35,803 bases of DNA. Origin: CAZQYC01 sp043746555. Its GTDB lineage: Bacteria > Pseudomonadota > Gammaproteobacteria > Steroidobacterales > Steroidobacteraceae. This document shows, piece after piece, positions 7,873 to 16,684 of this stretch; within the stretch, counting starts at the first letter, position 1, and each line of letters begins with the position of its first letter. Location: assembly GCA_043746555.1 (NCBI GenBank), contig JAYTQU010000256.1:1-35803 (forward strand), in the 5' to 3' direction. Below the pieces are notes generated by a model. That model saw nothing but the letters and a program-made list of their open reading frames with translations. It had not been told where the DNA came from and did no database searches. The translations under genes were made by a program, and so were the position numbers.

Positions 7873-9963
7873 ATGCAAACCAAAATCTCCGCCGCTCAAG
7901 AAAGCAACGACGCCGCTCGACTCGCCAATCTCAAGCGCTTGTTTGCGCCGCGCTCTATCGCCATCGTGGGGGCATCGACGTCCAGCGACAAAGCGGGTTA
8001 TCAAGCTGTGTTATCGCTCAAGGAATTCAAAGGCGAGATTTTTCCTGTCAATCCCAAAGCGAGCGAGATCCTAGGGCTAAAGGCGTACCCGTCGTTAAAG
8101 GCAATCGGCAAGCCCGTCGATCTCGTTATTTTTGCGGTGCCCGCCATTGCGTGCGTGGAGGCGGTTCGCGAAGCAACGCAATGCAACGCGGGCGGCGGAC
8201 TCATCATGAGCGGCGGATACGCGGAAGCGGGTCCGGAAGGCGCCGCGATTCAGGAGCAGATTAAAACACTGTGCCGCGATTCGGGCTTTCGTTTGCTCGG
8301 ACCGAACACCGCAGGCTTCGTGAACACGCACGAATCGCTGATCGCGAGCTTTGCCGCCGGCACGGAGCATATTCGCAAAGGCAATGTCGCCGTGCTGGCA
8401 CAAAGCAGCGGCATCAATTTTATGGTGAGCTTCTTTATCAGTCGGCCGGGCTACGGAGTGTCATGCGCGATCGGCGTGGGCAATGCGGTCGATACCGATG
8501 TCGCGGACGCGCTGGAATTTTTGGTCGAAGATCCAAACACGCACGCGATTGCGTTGCATCTGGAAGGCATTCCCAACGGTCGGCGCGTGTACGACACACT
8601 CAAGCGCGTCACACCGCGCAAGCCGGTGGTGGTGTTGGTGGTGGGACGAGAAGACGTTGGCGACTTCGCGCAATCGCACACCGGCAATCTCATTGGCTCT
8701 TACGAGCTAAAACGCAACGCGCTTAGGCAAGCGGGCGCGATCACGGTCGCGACAACCGAAGAATTGGCCGCAGCGGCGACCGTATTGTCACTGCATCGGC
8801 TTGCTCCGAAACCGCAGCCCGGCATCGGTGTGTTGACTGGGCAGGGCGGCGCCGGTCTCATCATGCTCGATATGTTGAAGGCGGCCAACGTCAGTGTGCC
8901 GACTTTGCGCGCGGCCACGTCGGCGCGCATCGCGACGTTGCTCCCACCGATGACGTATTTGAAAAACCCCGTCGATACGGCTCGTCCGGGTCCAACATTT
9001 CCCGATGTATTGTCGGCATTGGCAGCCGATGATCAGATCGACGCGACGATTGCATTTGCGCTTCACGAACCGGCAACGTTGCAACCGGAGAACGTCGTTC
9101 CGCGTGTGCAGCAGGCGGTTCGCAAGCCGGTGATCTTCGGTACGGCAGGTGCGGATGTTTGCATTCGGCCAACAATCGATGCGCTACGAGGCCATGGCGT
9201 GTATAGCGCGGAATCGCCGGAACGCTTGGCGCAAACCGCCATCGTGTTGGCGCACGATGCGATCGCGCAGTGGCGGCTCGCGCAGCCCGTCGCCGTAGCG
9301 AAGCGAAACTTCACCCCGCTAAAGGCGGGGCAAACTGTGGACGAACACGCCGCCAAGCAATTGATCGAAGCGTACGGGATCACCGCGACGCAAAGAATCG
9401 CGTGTGCAACGCGCGCCGAAGCACTAGTGGCATTCAAATCTTTAACGAAGCCCGTCGTCGCAAAAATTCTGTCGAGCGAGATCGGACACAAAACCGAAGC
9501 CGGTGGCGTGCATCTACATATTGCGGACGATGCGGCGCTCAATCGCGCGCTCGATGCACTCGATAAAATTCCACTCGAAGGCGCTCGTCGTTATCTCATC
9601 GAGACGATGGCGGCGCCCGGATTAGAGATTATTGTCGGCGCGGTGCGCGATGCCAGCTTTGGTCCAACGATTATGGTCGGCGTCGGCGGAACGATTGCCG
9701 AAGCGATCAAAGATACCTCGACTCGCGTCGGACCGATCTCGTTGACAGAGGCACATCCAATGTTGAGCGAGCTGCGCGCTTCGTCGTTACTCGACGGCTG
9801 GCGCGGCAGTCCGAAGTTAGATCGCGACGCACTTGCCGCAACCATCGTCAACTTGGCAAGCATTCTCGATTCGCAACCCACAATTCGCGAAATTGAAATC
9901 AACCCGCTGCGCGTCTATCCAATCGGCGTGATGGCGCTCGATGCGTTGATTGCGACGGGATGA
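7873..9963 (+). CDS. NDP-forming acyl-CoA synthetase, fused subunits
   Basis: A 696-residue protein with the fused alpha-beta layout of ADP-forming acetyl/acyl-CoA synthetases, which interconvert acyl-CoA + ADP + Pi and acid + CoA + ATP. First comes a CoA-binding Rossmann domain (FAPRSIAIVGAS from about 25), then succinyl-CoA-ligase-like domains with the phosphorylated-histidine motif SHTG (His269), and last an ATP-grasp domain from about 490 (ILSSEIGHKTEAGGVHL, MVGVGGTIAEAIKD, EIEINPLRVYP). Substrate cannot be told from sequence. An earlier ATG at 7864 is followed at once by TGA, so 7873 is the first usable start. It is divergent from the GH17 gene and looks monocistronic. Confidence 0.88.
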   Translation: MQTKISAAQESNDAARLANLKRLFAPRSIAIVGASTSSDKAGYQAVLSLKEFKGEIFPVNPKASEILGLKAYPSLKAIGKPVDLVIFAVPAIACVEAVREATQCNAGGGLIMSGGYAEAGPEGAAIQEQIKTLCRDSGFRLLGPNTAGFVNTHESLIASFAAGTEHIRKGNVAVLAQSSGINFMVSFFISRPGYGVSCAIGVGNAVDTDVADALEFLVEDPNTHAIALHLEGIPNGRRVYDTLKRVTPRKPVVVLVVGREDVGDFAQSHTGNLIGSYELKRNALRQAGAITVATTEELAAAATVLSLHRLAPKPQPGIGVLTGQGGAGLIMLDMLKAANVSVPTLRAATSARIATLLPPMTYLKNPVDTARPGPTFPDVLSALAADDQIDATIAFALHEPATLQPENVVPRVQQAVRKPVIFGTAGADVCIRPTIDALRGHGVYSAESPERLAQTAIVLAHDAIAQWRLAQPVAVAKRNFTPLKAGQTVDEHAAKQLIEAYGITATQRIACATRAEALVAFKSLTKPVVAKILSSEIGHKTEAGGVHLHIADDAALNRALDALDKIPLEGARRYLIETMAAPGLEIIVGAVRDASFGPTIMVGVGGTIAEAIKDTSTRVGPISLTEAHPMLSELRASSLLDGWRGSPKLDRDALAATIVNLASILDSQPTIREIEINPLRVYPIGVMALDALIATG

Positions 9964-10310
9964 GAAAAACACGCGCTCGCATCCTCCGCTGACACGGGCT
10001 ACAGTAACGAAGTTCCAAAACGCGCCGCAAACATATCGCGGGACGCAACCACGGCGAAAAAAATATCTACCAGCGTCGTATAAAGCTGTAACACCGCGCG
10101 TATGTTGTCAGCGACAGGTTCGATGATTGTCAACAGACTCAAGCGCCGCTGCAAACAGATAGTGTCTGTTGATGACTTGCTGCATAATTCCGCTGCAATA
10201 ATCGGCCGCGCTTGTATGCTATGCGGGCAGTCCAGTCGGCGAACTTTGGGTGCCGGCTTTATTGCGTATCCATCGATTGACCAAAAATTAAAGATGAATG
10301 GAGTGTGAGA
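9964..10310. other. 347-base gap with one small palindrome
   Basis: I see no convincing gene here. A 68-codon ORF (10102-10308) has no ribosome binding site or family resemblance and is taken as chance. The only structure noted is AACAGA-TAGTG-TCTGTT at 10154-10170, a perfect 6-5-6 inverted repeat about 140 bases before the kelch lipoprotein start. It may be an operator. Confidence 0.5.
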
Positions 10311-11396
10311 ATGAATATCCGATGGTTGAATTCAAGTTTGCTAGTCGCTGTTGCAGCACTCGCAACCGCTTGTGGCGGCGGCGGCGGTAGTAGCGGAGAT
10401 ACATCGCAGCCTCAGGTCATTGTCTTATCGAATCAAGGCCCGATCAGCGGGCAGGCCGGCATTACAGTCAACAATACGGCGTCGGGCGGCGCGGGCACGG
10501 GCGCAATTAGTTATGCGAGTAGCAATCCGGCGGTGGCGACCGCAAGCGCAACAACGGGTGCGGCTTCTTTGCTGACGGTAGGCAGTGCAACGATTACCGC
10601 AACGAAAGCTGCGAGTTCCGGGTACAACTCTGCAACCGTGTCTTACATTTTGAACGTAACTCAGGGAACGCAGACGATCGGGTTTGCGCAAACCGGACCT
10701 CTCAACGTGCTGTTTGGCTCGGTCAGTAACAACGCAGCGAGCGGTGGGGCCGGTGCTGGTGCGGTGGCCTATGTCAGTTCGAATACGAATGCCGTAACCG
10801 TCGACTCCGCTGGGGCCGCAACGGCAGTCGGTGTCGGAAGCGCCGTGATTACGGCGACGAAGGCGGCTGATGCGAACTACATGCAAGCCCAGTCGACGTA
10901 CTCAATCAACTCGCAAACGCCCGACAAAATCAGCGCTTTCATTGGCGCAACAGGTGCAGACGTGAACTTGCCGGCGAGTGCTAACGGCAAACAGTTCGGG
11001 CGTGCGCGCGTTGCCGACTGTTCAATCACGGACACGGTTGCGACTTGTGCCAACGCCGAGTTGAACTCTGTCAACGGCACCTCGATCAGCGATACGCGAG
11101 CGACGCTGACGACTCCCGCGTACTACGCAATCGTCAATGGGTCGACGGTGGGAACGCCGATCGACGTGCGTACCGATCGATTCTCAAACCGCATCGGACA
11201 CGCGGCGGTCTATTTCAACAATCGCTACTGGGTGATCGGCGGCGGCGAAGCCATTGTTCCGAATGTGGGGTCGAAGCAGTACGTCGCGAAAGCGGATGTC
11301 TGGTCATCCGCAGATGGCAAAGTGTGGAAGCTAGAAACGAGCGACGGCGGATTTGGCGCGCGTTGGTTTCATCAAGCAGTGGTGTACAAAAGATAA
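10311..11396 (+). CDS. Kelch-like lipoprotein, N-terminal fragment
   Basis: The start is the ATG at 10311, preceded at 7 bases by GGAG (10300-10303). It encodes a lipoprotein signal (LLVAVAALATACGGGGG), two Ig-like/BIG-type repeats (each ending near VGSATITATKAA or VGSAVITATKAA), a linker domain and the first kelch-like blade (RYWVIGGGEA ... DVWSSADGKVW). A TAA at 11394-11396 stops it after QAVVYKR, while the same frame carries on with the remaining blades from 11400. The two pieces are plainly one gene interrupted by a stop. The protein is probably surface- or outer-membrane-anchored; its ligand is unknown. Confidence 0.8.
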   Translation: MNIRWLNSSLLVAVAALATACGGGGGSSGDTSQPQVIVLSNQGPISGQAGITVNNTASGGAGTGAISYASSNPAVATASATTGAASLLTVGSATITATKAASSGYNSATVSYILNVTQGTQTIGFAQTGPLNVLFGSVSNNAASGGAGAGAVAYVSSNTNAVTVDSAGAATAVGVGSAVITATKAADANYMQAQSTYSINSQTPDKISAFIGATGADVNLPASANGKQFGRARVADCSITDTVATCANAELNSVNGTSISDTRATLTTPAYYAIVNGSTVGTPIDVRTDRFSNRIGHAAVYFNNRYWVIGGGEAIVPNVGSKQYVAKADVWSSADGKVWKLETSDGGFGARWFHQAVVYKR

Positions 11397-11399
11397 AGA

Positions 11400-13052
11400 G
11401 TGATGTGGGTGATCGGTGGAGTGAATTCAGTCGGTGGTCACGATTCGGACGTGTGGTCTTCGACGGATGGCAAGAACTGGACTTTGGTGACGTCATCGAT
11501 CCCGTTTGCGTTTGTGACGTCGGAAGATCTCAATGTCACCGTATTCAACGATGCAATGTGGGCAGTGTTCGCGGGCACAACCTATTCATCCATCGATGGT
11601 TTGACTTGGACGATGAAGTCGGCAGTTGGAGCAATCGACAGTGGCGTGCATCGTGGTAACGCGTCGCTCACGGTATATGCTGGAAACCTTTGGTACATTG
11701 GTGGAGCGAGAAATTACGATGGCACTCTCAGTACGGCTGCCAATTCGGCGAACGATGTCTGGAGTTCGTCAGATGGCATCGCGTGGACACAGGTGTCGGC
11801 AGGGGCGCCCTTTGCCTCACGTTGGCGGCACATGGCATTTGTGGCGAACAATCGCCTTTGGGTTTTTGGTGGCATAGGTAAAACCGCCGGCGTCGACGGT
11901 GCCGTAACTGCCGATGCGTGGTCGACGACGGACGGTCAATCTTGGACAAAGGAAAACGTCAACGCTCTGGCGCGCGGATTTTTAATGCAAGTCGTGCAGG
12001 AACCAACCAAGGCGACGTTGATTGGCGGCGTCCAAGTCGGCGTCGCCAACAATGTCTGGCAAACGACCGATGGTACGAATTGGTCGGAGCTTTCGTCGCA
12101 TGCGCAATTTTCGCCGCGGCTCTTCGCGCAGGGTATAGAGTTCAATGGCCAGATGTGGTTGGTGGGCGGAATTGCGACAAATGGCGACATTGCCGATTAC
12201 GCTACCAACGAGATTTGGCGCAGTAGCGACGGTGTCAATTGGTCGCTGGTTACACCTAGCGGCCCAATTTTCTCGGCTCGTAACTCACATGGCCTGGTCG
12301 TCTTCAACAATCGACTCTGGGTGATCGGCGGCCAAAACAATCCTACCGGCGTTACAGGCGCGAATGTCCGGCTGAATGACGTGTGGTCCAGCGCCGATGG
12401 AATAGCGTGGCGACAAGAGACTGCCGGCGCGGCATTCTCGCCGCGTATCGTAGGCTACGGCGTTACCGTGTTTGAGGGGAAAGTCTGGGTTATTGGCGGA
12501 TGCACATCGGCTACGACCTGCGTTAACGATGTATGGTCATCCGCCGACGGGGTGACCTGGTCGAATGCAACACCGAATGCTGCGTTTTCCCCGCAAGTTT
12601 CGACCGTCACTACCTTCAATAACGCGCTGTGGTTGATCAACGGTGAGAATTCTACGGGTGGCGTCATCATGGATGAGATATGGCGCTCGACCGACGGCAT
12701 CAATTGGACCCAACAGACGCCAGGAACTCATTTTGCGTCACGAACGCGTTTTGCGATCGCAGCGCTAAACAACCGACTGTACGTCGTTGGAGGAATCTCC
12801 GACGGCACCAATGCCAACTATGGAACCGCTATTCGTTACAACGACGTGTGGTCCAGCGCCGACGGAGTGACTTGGCGGCAAGACACCGCCGTGGCCCCTT
12901 TCTCGCCGCGCTCGCTGCATGCGCTGATTACGCACAACAACGAGCTTTGGCTCATTGGCGGGTACGACTTGGACACCAACAATGACGTGTGGCGCTCGAG
13001 TGATGGAGTGAATTGGCGCGTCGGCTTCAGTCACGATATCACCGCGCCCTGA
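11400..13052 (+). CDS. Kelch-like lipoprotein, C-terminal fragment
   Basis: In the same frame as the upstream fragment, 550 codons carry around ten copies of a ~50-residue unit of the form (L/M)W(V/L)IGG ... (D/E)(V/I)W(S/R)S(S/T)DG..W, typical of kelch/galactose-oxidase-like beta-propeller blades. It has no signal peptide and no ribosome binding site of its own; the apparent start is a GTG directly after the interrupting stop. If the stop is real, this part would be made only by readthrough or reinitiation, and would stay in the cytoplasm. The final residues are GFSHDITAP. Confidence 0.75.
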   Translation: MMWVIGGVNSVGGHDSDVWSSTDGKNWTLVTSSIPFAFVTSEDLNVTVFNDAMWAVFAGTTYSSIDGLTWTMKSAVGAIDSGVHRGNASLTVYAGNLWYIGGARNYDGTLSTAANSANDVWSSSDGIAWTQVSAGAPFASRWRHMAFVANNRLWVFGGIGKTAGVDGAVTADAWSTTDGQSWTKENVNALARGFLMQVVQEPTKATLIGGVQVGVANNVWQTTDGTNWSELSSHAQFSPRLFAQGIEFNGQMWLVGGIATNGDIADYATNEIWRSSDGVNWSLVTPSGPIFSARNSHGLVVFNNRLWVIGGQNNPTGVTGANVRLNDVWSSADGIAWRQETAGAAFSPRIVGYGVTVFEGKVWVIGGCTSATTCVNDVWSSADGVTWSNATPNAAFSPQVSTVTTFNNALWLINGENSTGGVIMDEIWRSTDGINWTQQTPGTHFASRTRFAIAALNNRLYVVGGISDGTNANYGTAIRYNDVWSSADGVTWRQDTAVAPFSPRSLHALITHNNELWLIGGYDLDTNNDVWRSSDGVNWRVGFSHDITAP

Positions 13053-13252
13053 TTTACAAGTGTTGACAGGTCTCGGCCGATCCGATCGGTCGGGACCTCG
13101 TCATTCACGCGATTAACGAAAGCGCAGAAATAGCGTTTCGCGAACAATCCATTCGGTCAAGTTTTTGCGCCATCGATACAGTAAATTACTCGCGCCGATT
13201 TCCCGTTGCGGCAAATCTTAATTCGCAAGCGGCTTGCATTCCGACTTCAATC

Positions 13253-13268
13253 CTGTATATATTGCCAG
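13253..13268. promoter_or_regulatory. LexA box 1 upstream of lexA
   Basis: CTG-TATATATTGC-CAG is a full CTG-N10-CAG SOS box with a TATATAT core close to the E. coli consensus. It ends 38 bases before the lexA start codon and marks autorepression. Confidence 0.85.
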
Positions 13269-13271
13269 CTA

Positions 13272-13287
13272 CTGGCTATGCGTCCAG
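13272..13287. promoter_or_regulatory. LexA box 2 upstream of lexA
   Basis: CTG-GCTATGCGTC-CAG, with one extra matching pair outside (A...T), lies 19 bases downstream of box 1. Two tandem boxes before lexA are also found in E. coli. Confidence 0.75.
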
Positions 13288-13306
13288 TGTGGAATAAAGG
13301 TGCTCT

Positions 13307-13942
13307 ATGTCATCCGCTGCTTTAACGCCCAAGCAACGTCTCGTGCTCGAGTGTATTCAAGACGCCATCTCTGAGTCTGGTATGCCGCCAACGCGCGCCG
13401 AGATTGCCACACATCTGGGCTTCAAGTCCGCCAACGCAGCCGAAGAACATTTGCGCGTCCTTGAGAGAAAGGGCGTATTGGAATTATTGCCGGGTGCGTC
13501 GCGTGGCATTCAGCTCAAAGATTCTCTACGCGAGCAAATGGGTTTGCCGCTGATTGGTCGGGTTGCAGCCGGCAAGCCTATTCTCGCGGAAGAGAACATC
13601 GAGTCGCGTTATCAAGTCGATCCCAAAGTCTTTCAACCGCGCGCGCACTATTTGCTCAAGGTCATCGGCATGAGTATGCGTGACATCGGCATTTTAGACG
13701 GCGACCTCGTGGCCGTGCATCGCACACCCGAGGTGCGCAATCGCCAAGTCGTGGTTGCGCGGTTGGAGAACGAAGTGACCGTAAAGCGGTACAAACAAGC
13801 AGGCGGGTCGATCGTCTGGTTGATGCCGGAGAACGAAGACTTCGAACCCATCCGGGTCGACTTGCGCGAGCAGTCGCTCATTATCGAAGGGGTCGTTGTG
13901 GGCGTTCTTCGACGTGGCGGTACGAAGAGCATGTTGCAGTAG
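13307..13942 (+). CDS. lexA: LexA repressor
   Basis: A 211-residue SOS repressor and self-cleaving protease. The N-terminal winged helix (LTPKQRLVLECIQ..., PPTRAEIATHLGFKSANAAEEHL) binds SOS boxes. The linker cleavage site is Ala88-Gly89 (GRVAAGKP). The peptidase domain has Ser123 in GMSM and Lys160 in VTVKRYKQ, 37 residues apart exactly as in E. coli (Ser119/Lys156). When RecA filaments form, LexA cuts itself and its targets are released. AAAGG lies 6 bases before the ATG. Two LexA boxes upstream show autoregulation. No other SOS gene follows it. Confidence 0.97.
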   Translation: MSSAALTPKQRLVLECIQDAISESGMPPTRAEIATHLGFKSANAAEEHLRVLERKGVLELLPGASRGIQLKDSLREQMGLPLIGRVAAGKPILAEENIESRYQVDPKVFQPRAHYLLKVIGMSMRDIGILDGDLVAVHRTPEVRNRQVVVARLENEVTVKRYKQAGGSIVWLMPENEDFEPIRVDLREQSLIIEGVVVGVLRRGGTKSMLQ

Positions 13943-13978
13943 CACTAGCAAAAGAGCGCCCGCTCACGGCCCGGTGGA

Positions 13979-14034
13979 GTCACCTCAGTAAAGTCAACTC
14001 AGTAAAGTCACCTCAGTAACGTCAACTCACTGGA
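13979..14034. repeat. Four 14-bp tandem repeats
   Basis: Units are GTCACCTCAGTAAA, GTCAACTCAGTAAA, GTCACCTCAGTAAC and GTCAACTCACTGGA. The fifth base alternates C/A, so the array is really two copies of a 28-bp unit, the last half degenerate. It lies between the converging lexA and btuM genes. Confidence 0.9.
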
Positions 14035-14161
14035 ACCAATTCCGTGGAGCCAGTGGCTACTCCACGCTCCCGAGAGCCGATTCACTTCGAGTGAGCTTGG
14101 CGCGATGAGATCTTCGTCGATCCTACGAGAGATTGTTCCGTCGGTCGCAGGATGATTCGCG

Positions 14162-14737
14162 CTACTTCTTTAGTCGCGACCAAATGGCCGGTTGCGTCGT
14201 GCGAATGACGAGCGCTAAAACGAGCGCCACAGCGGCATAGAAAAAAGCCCAACCGATGTACATCGGAAAGTAATGGAATACGCCGTCACGATAGGCCATC
14301 ACTGATTGAGCGCTAGTCAGTTGTCCCGAGAACAGGAAGAAGCTGTACGTCGAAATCGCGTAGGCCGCGACACACGCGAGCCCCAAACTAACTATGAGTT
14401 TGACTGTGCCCACAACTTGGGCCAGCTCGTCCTTGCGGCAAATAAATCCTGCGTACCAAAGGCAGGCGTACGTTGGGATTAAGAAAACATAGGCCGGAGT
14501 GAAACACCATTCGCTGATACCGCCTGCAAACGACAGTTGATCGGCGAGCGCTGCGGCACCGAACAGCAGAGCAAACGCCAACGATGATGGAATCCAAAGA
14601 CCGGCGAGGAAGAATGCCGCGAGCGTGATGTCCGGCGCATTGATAATGGACGTAGAGAAATTAGTGCGAGTGATCAGCACCAGCGCGATCAGCATGAACG
14701 CCAACCAGGGACGAACCAGCAAAGACTTCAACGACAT
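14162..14737 (-). CDS. btuM: Vitamin B12 transporter BtuM
   Basis: A 191-residue, about six-helix membrane protein of the BtuM family: solitary ECF-type S components, known mostly from betaproteobacteria, that take up cobalamin across the inner membrane without an energising module. The family's cobalt-binding cysteine fits Cys78 in SEWCFTPAYVF (Cys80 in the Thiobacillus protein, which removes the cyano ligand). GGAG sits 6 bases before the ATG. A cobalamin riboswitch in the leader (14860-15035) independently supports the assignment and predicts shut-off when B12 is plentiful. The gene is monocistronic. Confidence 0.88.
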   Translation of the reverse strand: MSLKSLLVRPWLAFMLIALVLITRTNFSTSIINAPDITLAAFFLAGLWIPSSLAFALLFGAAALADQLSFAGGISEWCFTPAYVFLIPTYACLWYAGFICRKDELAQVVGTVKLIVSLGLACVAAYAISTYSFFLFSGQLTSAQSVMAYRDGVFHYFPMYIGWAFFYAAVALVLALVIRTTQPAIWSRLKK

Positions 14738-14843
14738 CGCTTACTCCAGGCAGTAATTTGAAACCCTGTGCGACGCGGAGGCTGAACAGCGAGAAGGATC
14801 TTCCGCCGTTAGCGTCGCCCGCCGCGACACAAAACGAGATCAT

Positions 14844-14859
14844 ATCGGTTGGTACCGAT
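14844..14859 (-). terminator. Hairpin just after the riboswitch
   Basis: On the minus strand ATCGG-TACCAA-CCGAT forms a small stem-loop directly 3' of the cobalamin aptamer, followed a few bases on by TTTTG. It may be part of the expression platform, but the T-run is short. Control could instead act on translation. Confidence 0.35.
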
Positions 14860-15035
14860 GCGCCGGGCCGGTCTCCGGGCTCACGAGTGGGCGTCCTTAT
14901 TCGAGCCGACCTTCCCGCGTTTGCAGTGGTCTTAAGGCTCAATCGCTTTGCACTCGCTACCGTTGCGGGGGCAGCGTCGGTTCAAGTTGTGCGACTCGTC
15001 CGAACTTCCCGTTTCACTCGCGACCGCCGTAGCGA
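14860..15035 (-). promoter_or_regulatory. Cobalamin riboswitch upstream of btuM
   Basis: Read on the minus strand, the conserved blocks occur in order: AAACGGGAAGTTCGG; ACGCTGCCCCCGCAACGG; ACCACTGCAAACGCGGGAAG; then GTGAGCCCGGAGACCGGCC. These are the standard elements of the B12 (AdoCbl) aptamer, including the CCCCGCAAC, CCACTG and GGAGACCGGCC motifs. About 120 bases separate the aptamer from the btuM start. Confidence 0.93.
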
Positions 15036-15205
15036 CGATCATCGAGCACCTTGCGCGATCGGCATGGTGCGCTATGCGAGTATTGCGCGTCAAGCGCTGC
15101 GACACGTAGGAATATCTCGACGAAAACGCAGGTAATAGTGCTGGCTGTCGTCCGTGACGCGCGGCACGATGGGCTATCAATACGTAGCAAATTAAGGAGG
15201 ATGCC

Positions 15206-15793
15206 GTGAACACGACAGCGAAAGGCCGTCAATTTTCAACTCGCAGCAGGATGCAACGGCCCGTTTGGAAGCGATGGCTGCGATTCAGAATATCGTTCTC
15301 AATCGCATGGTCGGCAATGGCGTTGGGGCTTGCAAGCGCCACGGCACGCGCCGATCACCCGATCTTTCGCTGCGAATCTCAAGGACACGTCACCTATTCC
15401 GATGTTGTCTGCGCCACCGCGGCCGATAAAACGGAAGTGGCGGCTGAGTCGCTCAATCTTTATTCGGTCAATGATTCGACGCTCAATGATTCGATGCTCA
15501 ATGAGTCGACGCGCAAGGCGAGTCACGCGATCTCGTCTCGTGCGACAAACGCGAAATCGACCGCCGTTCGCCGAGCTAACGGCACAAGCATCGCCGAAGA
15601 TCAAATGCGTCACAAACAGCGTTGTAAAGACTTCGCCGACCAACTCGACATGATCGCGGAAAAAATATGGGCTGGCCCGCCGGGAGGAAAGCATGCGGCC
15701 CGTGCAAATCGTTTGGCCGATCGTTTGGCTGATCGGCTGCTCGTTCGGCAGCGTAAATTAGAACAGCAACGACACGACGAGAAATGCCATTGA
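15206..15793 (+). CDS. Secreted DUF4124-type protein
   Basis: A 195-residue protein starting at GTG with a near-perfect ribosome binding site (AAGGAGG, 5 bases upstream). A long basic N-terminus precedes a hydrophobic signal segment (SIAWSAMALGLASATARA). The mature protein begins with a short DUF4124-like stretch (IFRCESQGHVTYSDVVCA) with paired cysteines. A three-fold repeat follows (about residues 88-102), then a basic, Arg/Gln-rich and probably helical tail ending in KCH. The function of DUF4124 is unknown. Its last 36 bases overlap the end of the opposing nuclease gene. Confidence 0.75.
   Translation: MNTTAKGRQFSTRSRMQRPVWKRWLRFRISFSIAWSAMALGLASATARADHPIFRCESQGHVTYSDVVCATAADKTEVAAESLNLYSVNDSTLNDSMLNESTRKASHAISSRATNAKSTAVRRANGTSIAEDQMRHKQRCKDFADQLDMIAEKIWAGPPGGKHAARANRLADRLADRLLVRQRKLEQQRHDEKCH
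15468..15512 (+). repeat. Three 15-bp in-frame tandem repeats
   Basis: TCAATGATTCGACGC, TCAATGATTCGATGC and TCAATGAGTCGACGC lie head to tail inside the DUF4124 gene and encode a five-residue repeat (NDSTL, NDSML, NESTR). The length is a multiple of three, so copy-number change would keep the frame. Confidence 0.9.
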
Positions 15794-16684
15794 AGAAATG
15801 CCTTTGAGTATGGGCGGTTCGTGACCGTCGAGATTGCTAACAGCCGTATCTTCCGAATGCTCGCCGAGCGCCGAGTTCAATACGACCGCAATGCGCACGC
15901 CGGCCTTGGTAAGTTGTTCCGCGACAATTGATCGCGATGAAGCGATGTATTCGGCTGGAAGACTGATGATCTTAGCGTCAGGCGGGGCGCGCATCGCGCA
16001 CGAGAAGTCGGGTAGCGTTCGATACGCTTCTGCAACGCCGATCCTGTGCGTTTCCACGGCCCACGAATTAACGTCGCCTATTCGCCATGCGTGGAGCCGC
16101 GAATTGAATCGACGCAGCAACATTTGCGCGTAAGCATAGGGCGACCGACGCCGCATATTCATTCTAACAATGCCGCTGTCCCATACTTCGTGTAACCGAT
16201 GCGGTTCCGGGTCTCGTGGGAATCGGACCCACGTATCGTTGCCGCCGCGATCGCCATTGTCCGCGAGGTGTAATGGTTGATGTAGATCGCCCAGCAAGTG
16301 AACGAGAATGGTGATCGCTTCGGCGCGTGCGTTTCGTGTCGCGGTCTCATCGCGCGCCACTTGAATAAAGTGTTCGAGCTGAGACGTCAGGCACTGTCCC
16401 TGTCGACACGCTTGAATGTCGGACCCGCATACGCGTCGATTTTCATAGTGCCAACGCGCTGCGCCGGGATGCTGCGTTTCGATCTGCTCGCGGTTGTCAT
16501 CGAGCAGAGTCGCGAGTCGCGCTAGATCATCGTCGCCAAAAAGTTCGCGGAGATGTTGCCGCGTCGACTCGGTGAGCAATGTGTCGGCTATATATCCGGT
16601 GATCCGATGTCCGTCGTTTCCCCATGCGTGGACTGTCGATGCGAACAATCCGAACACAACGAGTAGTAGCGCCCGCATGGCCAT
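15758..16684 (-). CDS. S1/P1 family nuclease
   Basis: A zinc-dependent secreted nuclease of 308 residues. The start at 16682-16684 is chosen because it overlaps the SirB2-family stop (TGATG) and gives a clean signal peptide ending ...STVHA. The mature protein then begins with Trp21 (WGNDGHRI), as required in this family, where the N-terminal Trp binds zinc. Other ligands are visible in HLLGDLHQPLH, GGNDTWVRF and LHEVWD. It would degrade single-stranded DNA or RNA in the periplasm or outside. An unusual C-terminal extension after the core ends in a hydrophobic stretch (MAFLVVSLLF). It is translationally coupled to the SirB2-like gene at the end of the arn train. Confidence 0.9.
   Translation of the reverse strand: MAMRALLLVVFGLFASTVHAWGNDGHRITGYIADTLLTESTRQHLRELFGDDDLARLATLLDDNREQIETQHPGAARWHYENRRVCGSDIQACRQGQCLTSQLEHFIQVARDETATRNARAEAITILVHLLGDLHQPLHLADNGDRGGNDTWVRFPRDPEPHRLHEVWDSGIVRMNMRRRSPYAYAQMLLRRFNSRLHAWRIGDVNSWAVETHRIGVAEAYRTLPDFSCAMRAPPDAKIISLPAEYIASSRSIVAEQLTKAGVRIAVVLNSALGEHSEDTAVSNLDGHEPPILKGISSMAFLVVSLLF

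Noticed and set aside
10102..10308. 68-codon ORF before the kelch lipoprotein
   Set aside because: No ribosome binding site or family resemblance, and it runs into the Shine-Dalgarno of the next gene.
13979..14034. Four 14-bp repeats considered as a CRISPR array
   Set aside because: Units are directly adjacent with no spacers and far too short for CRISPR repeats.
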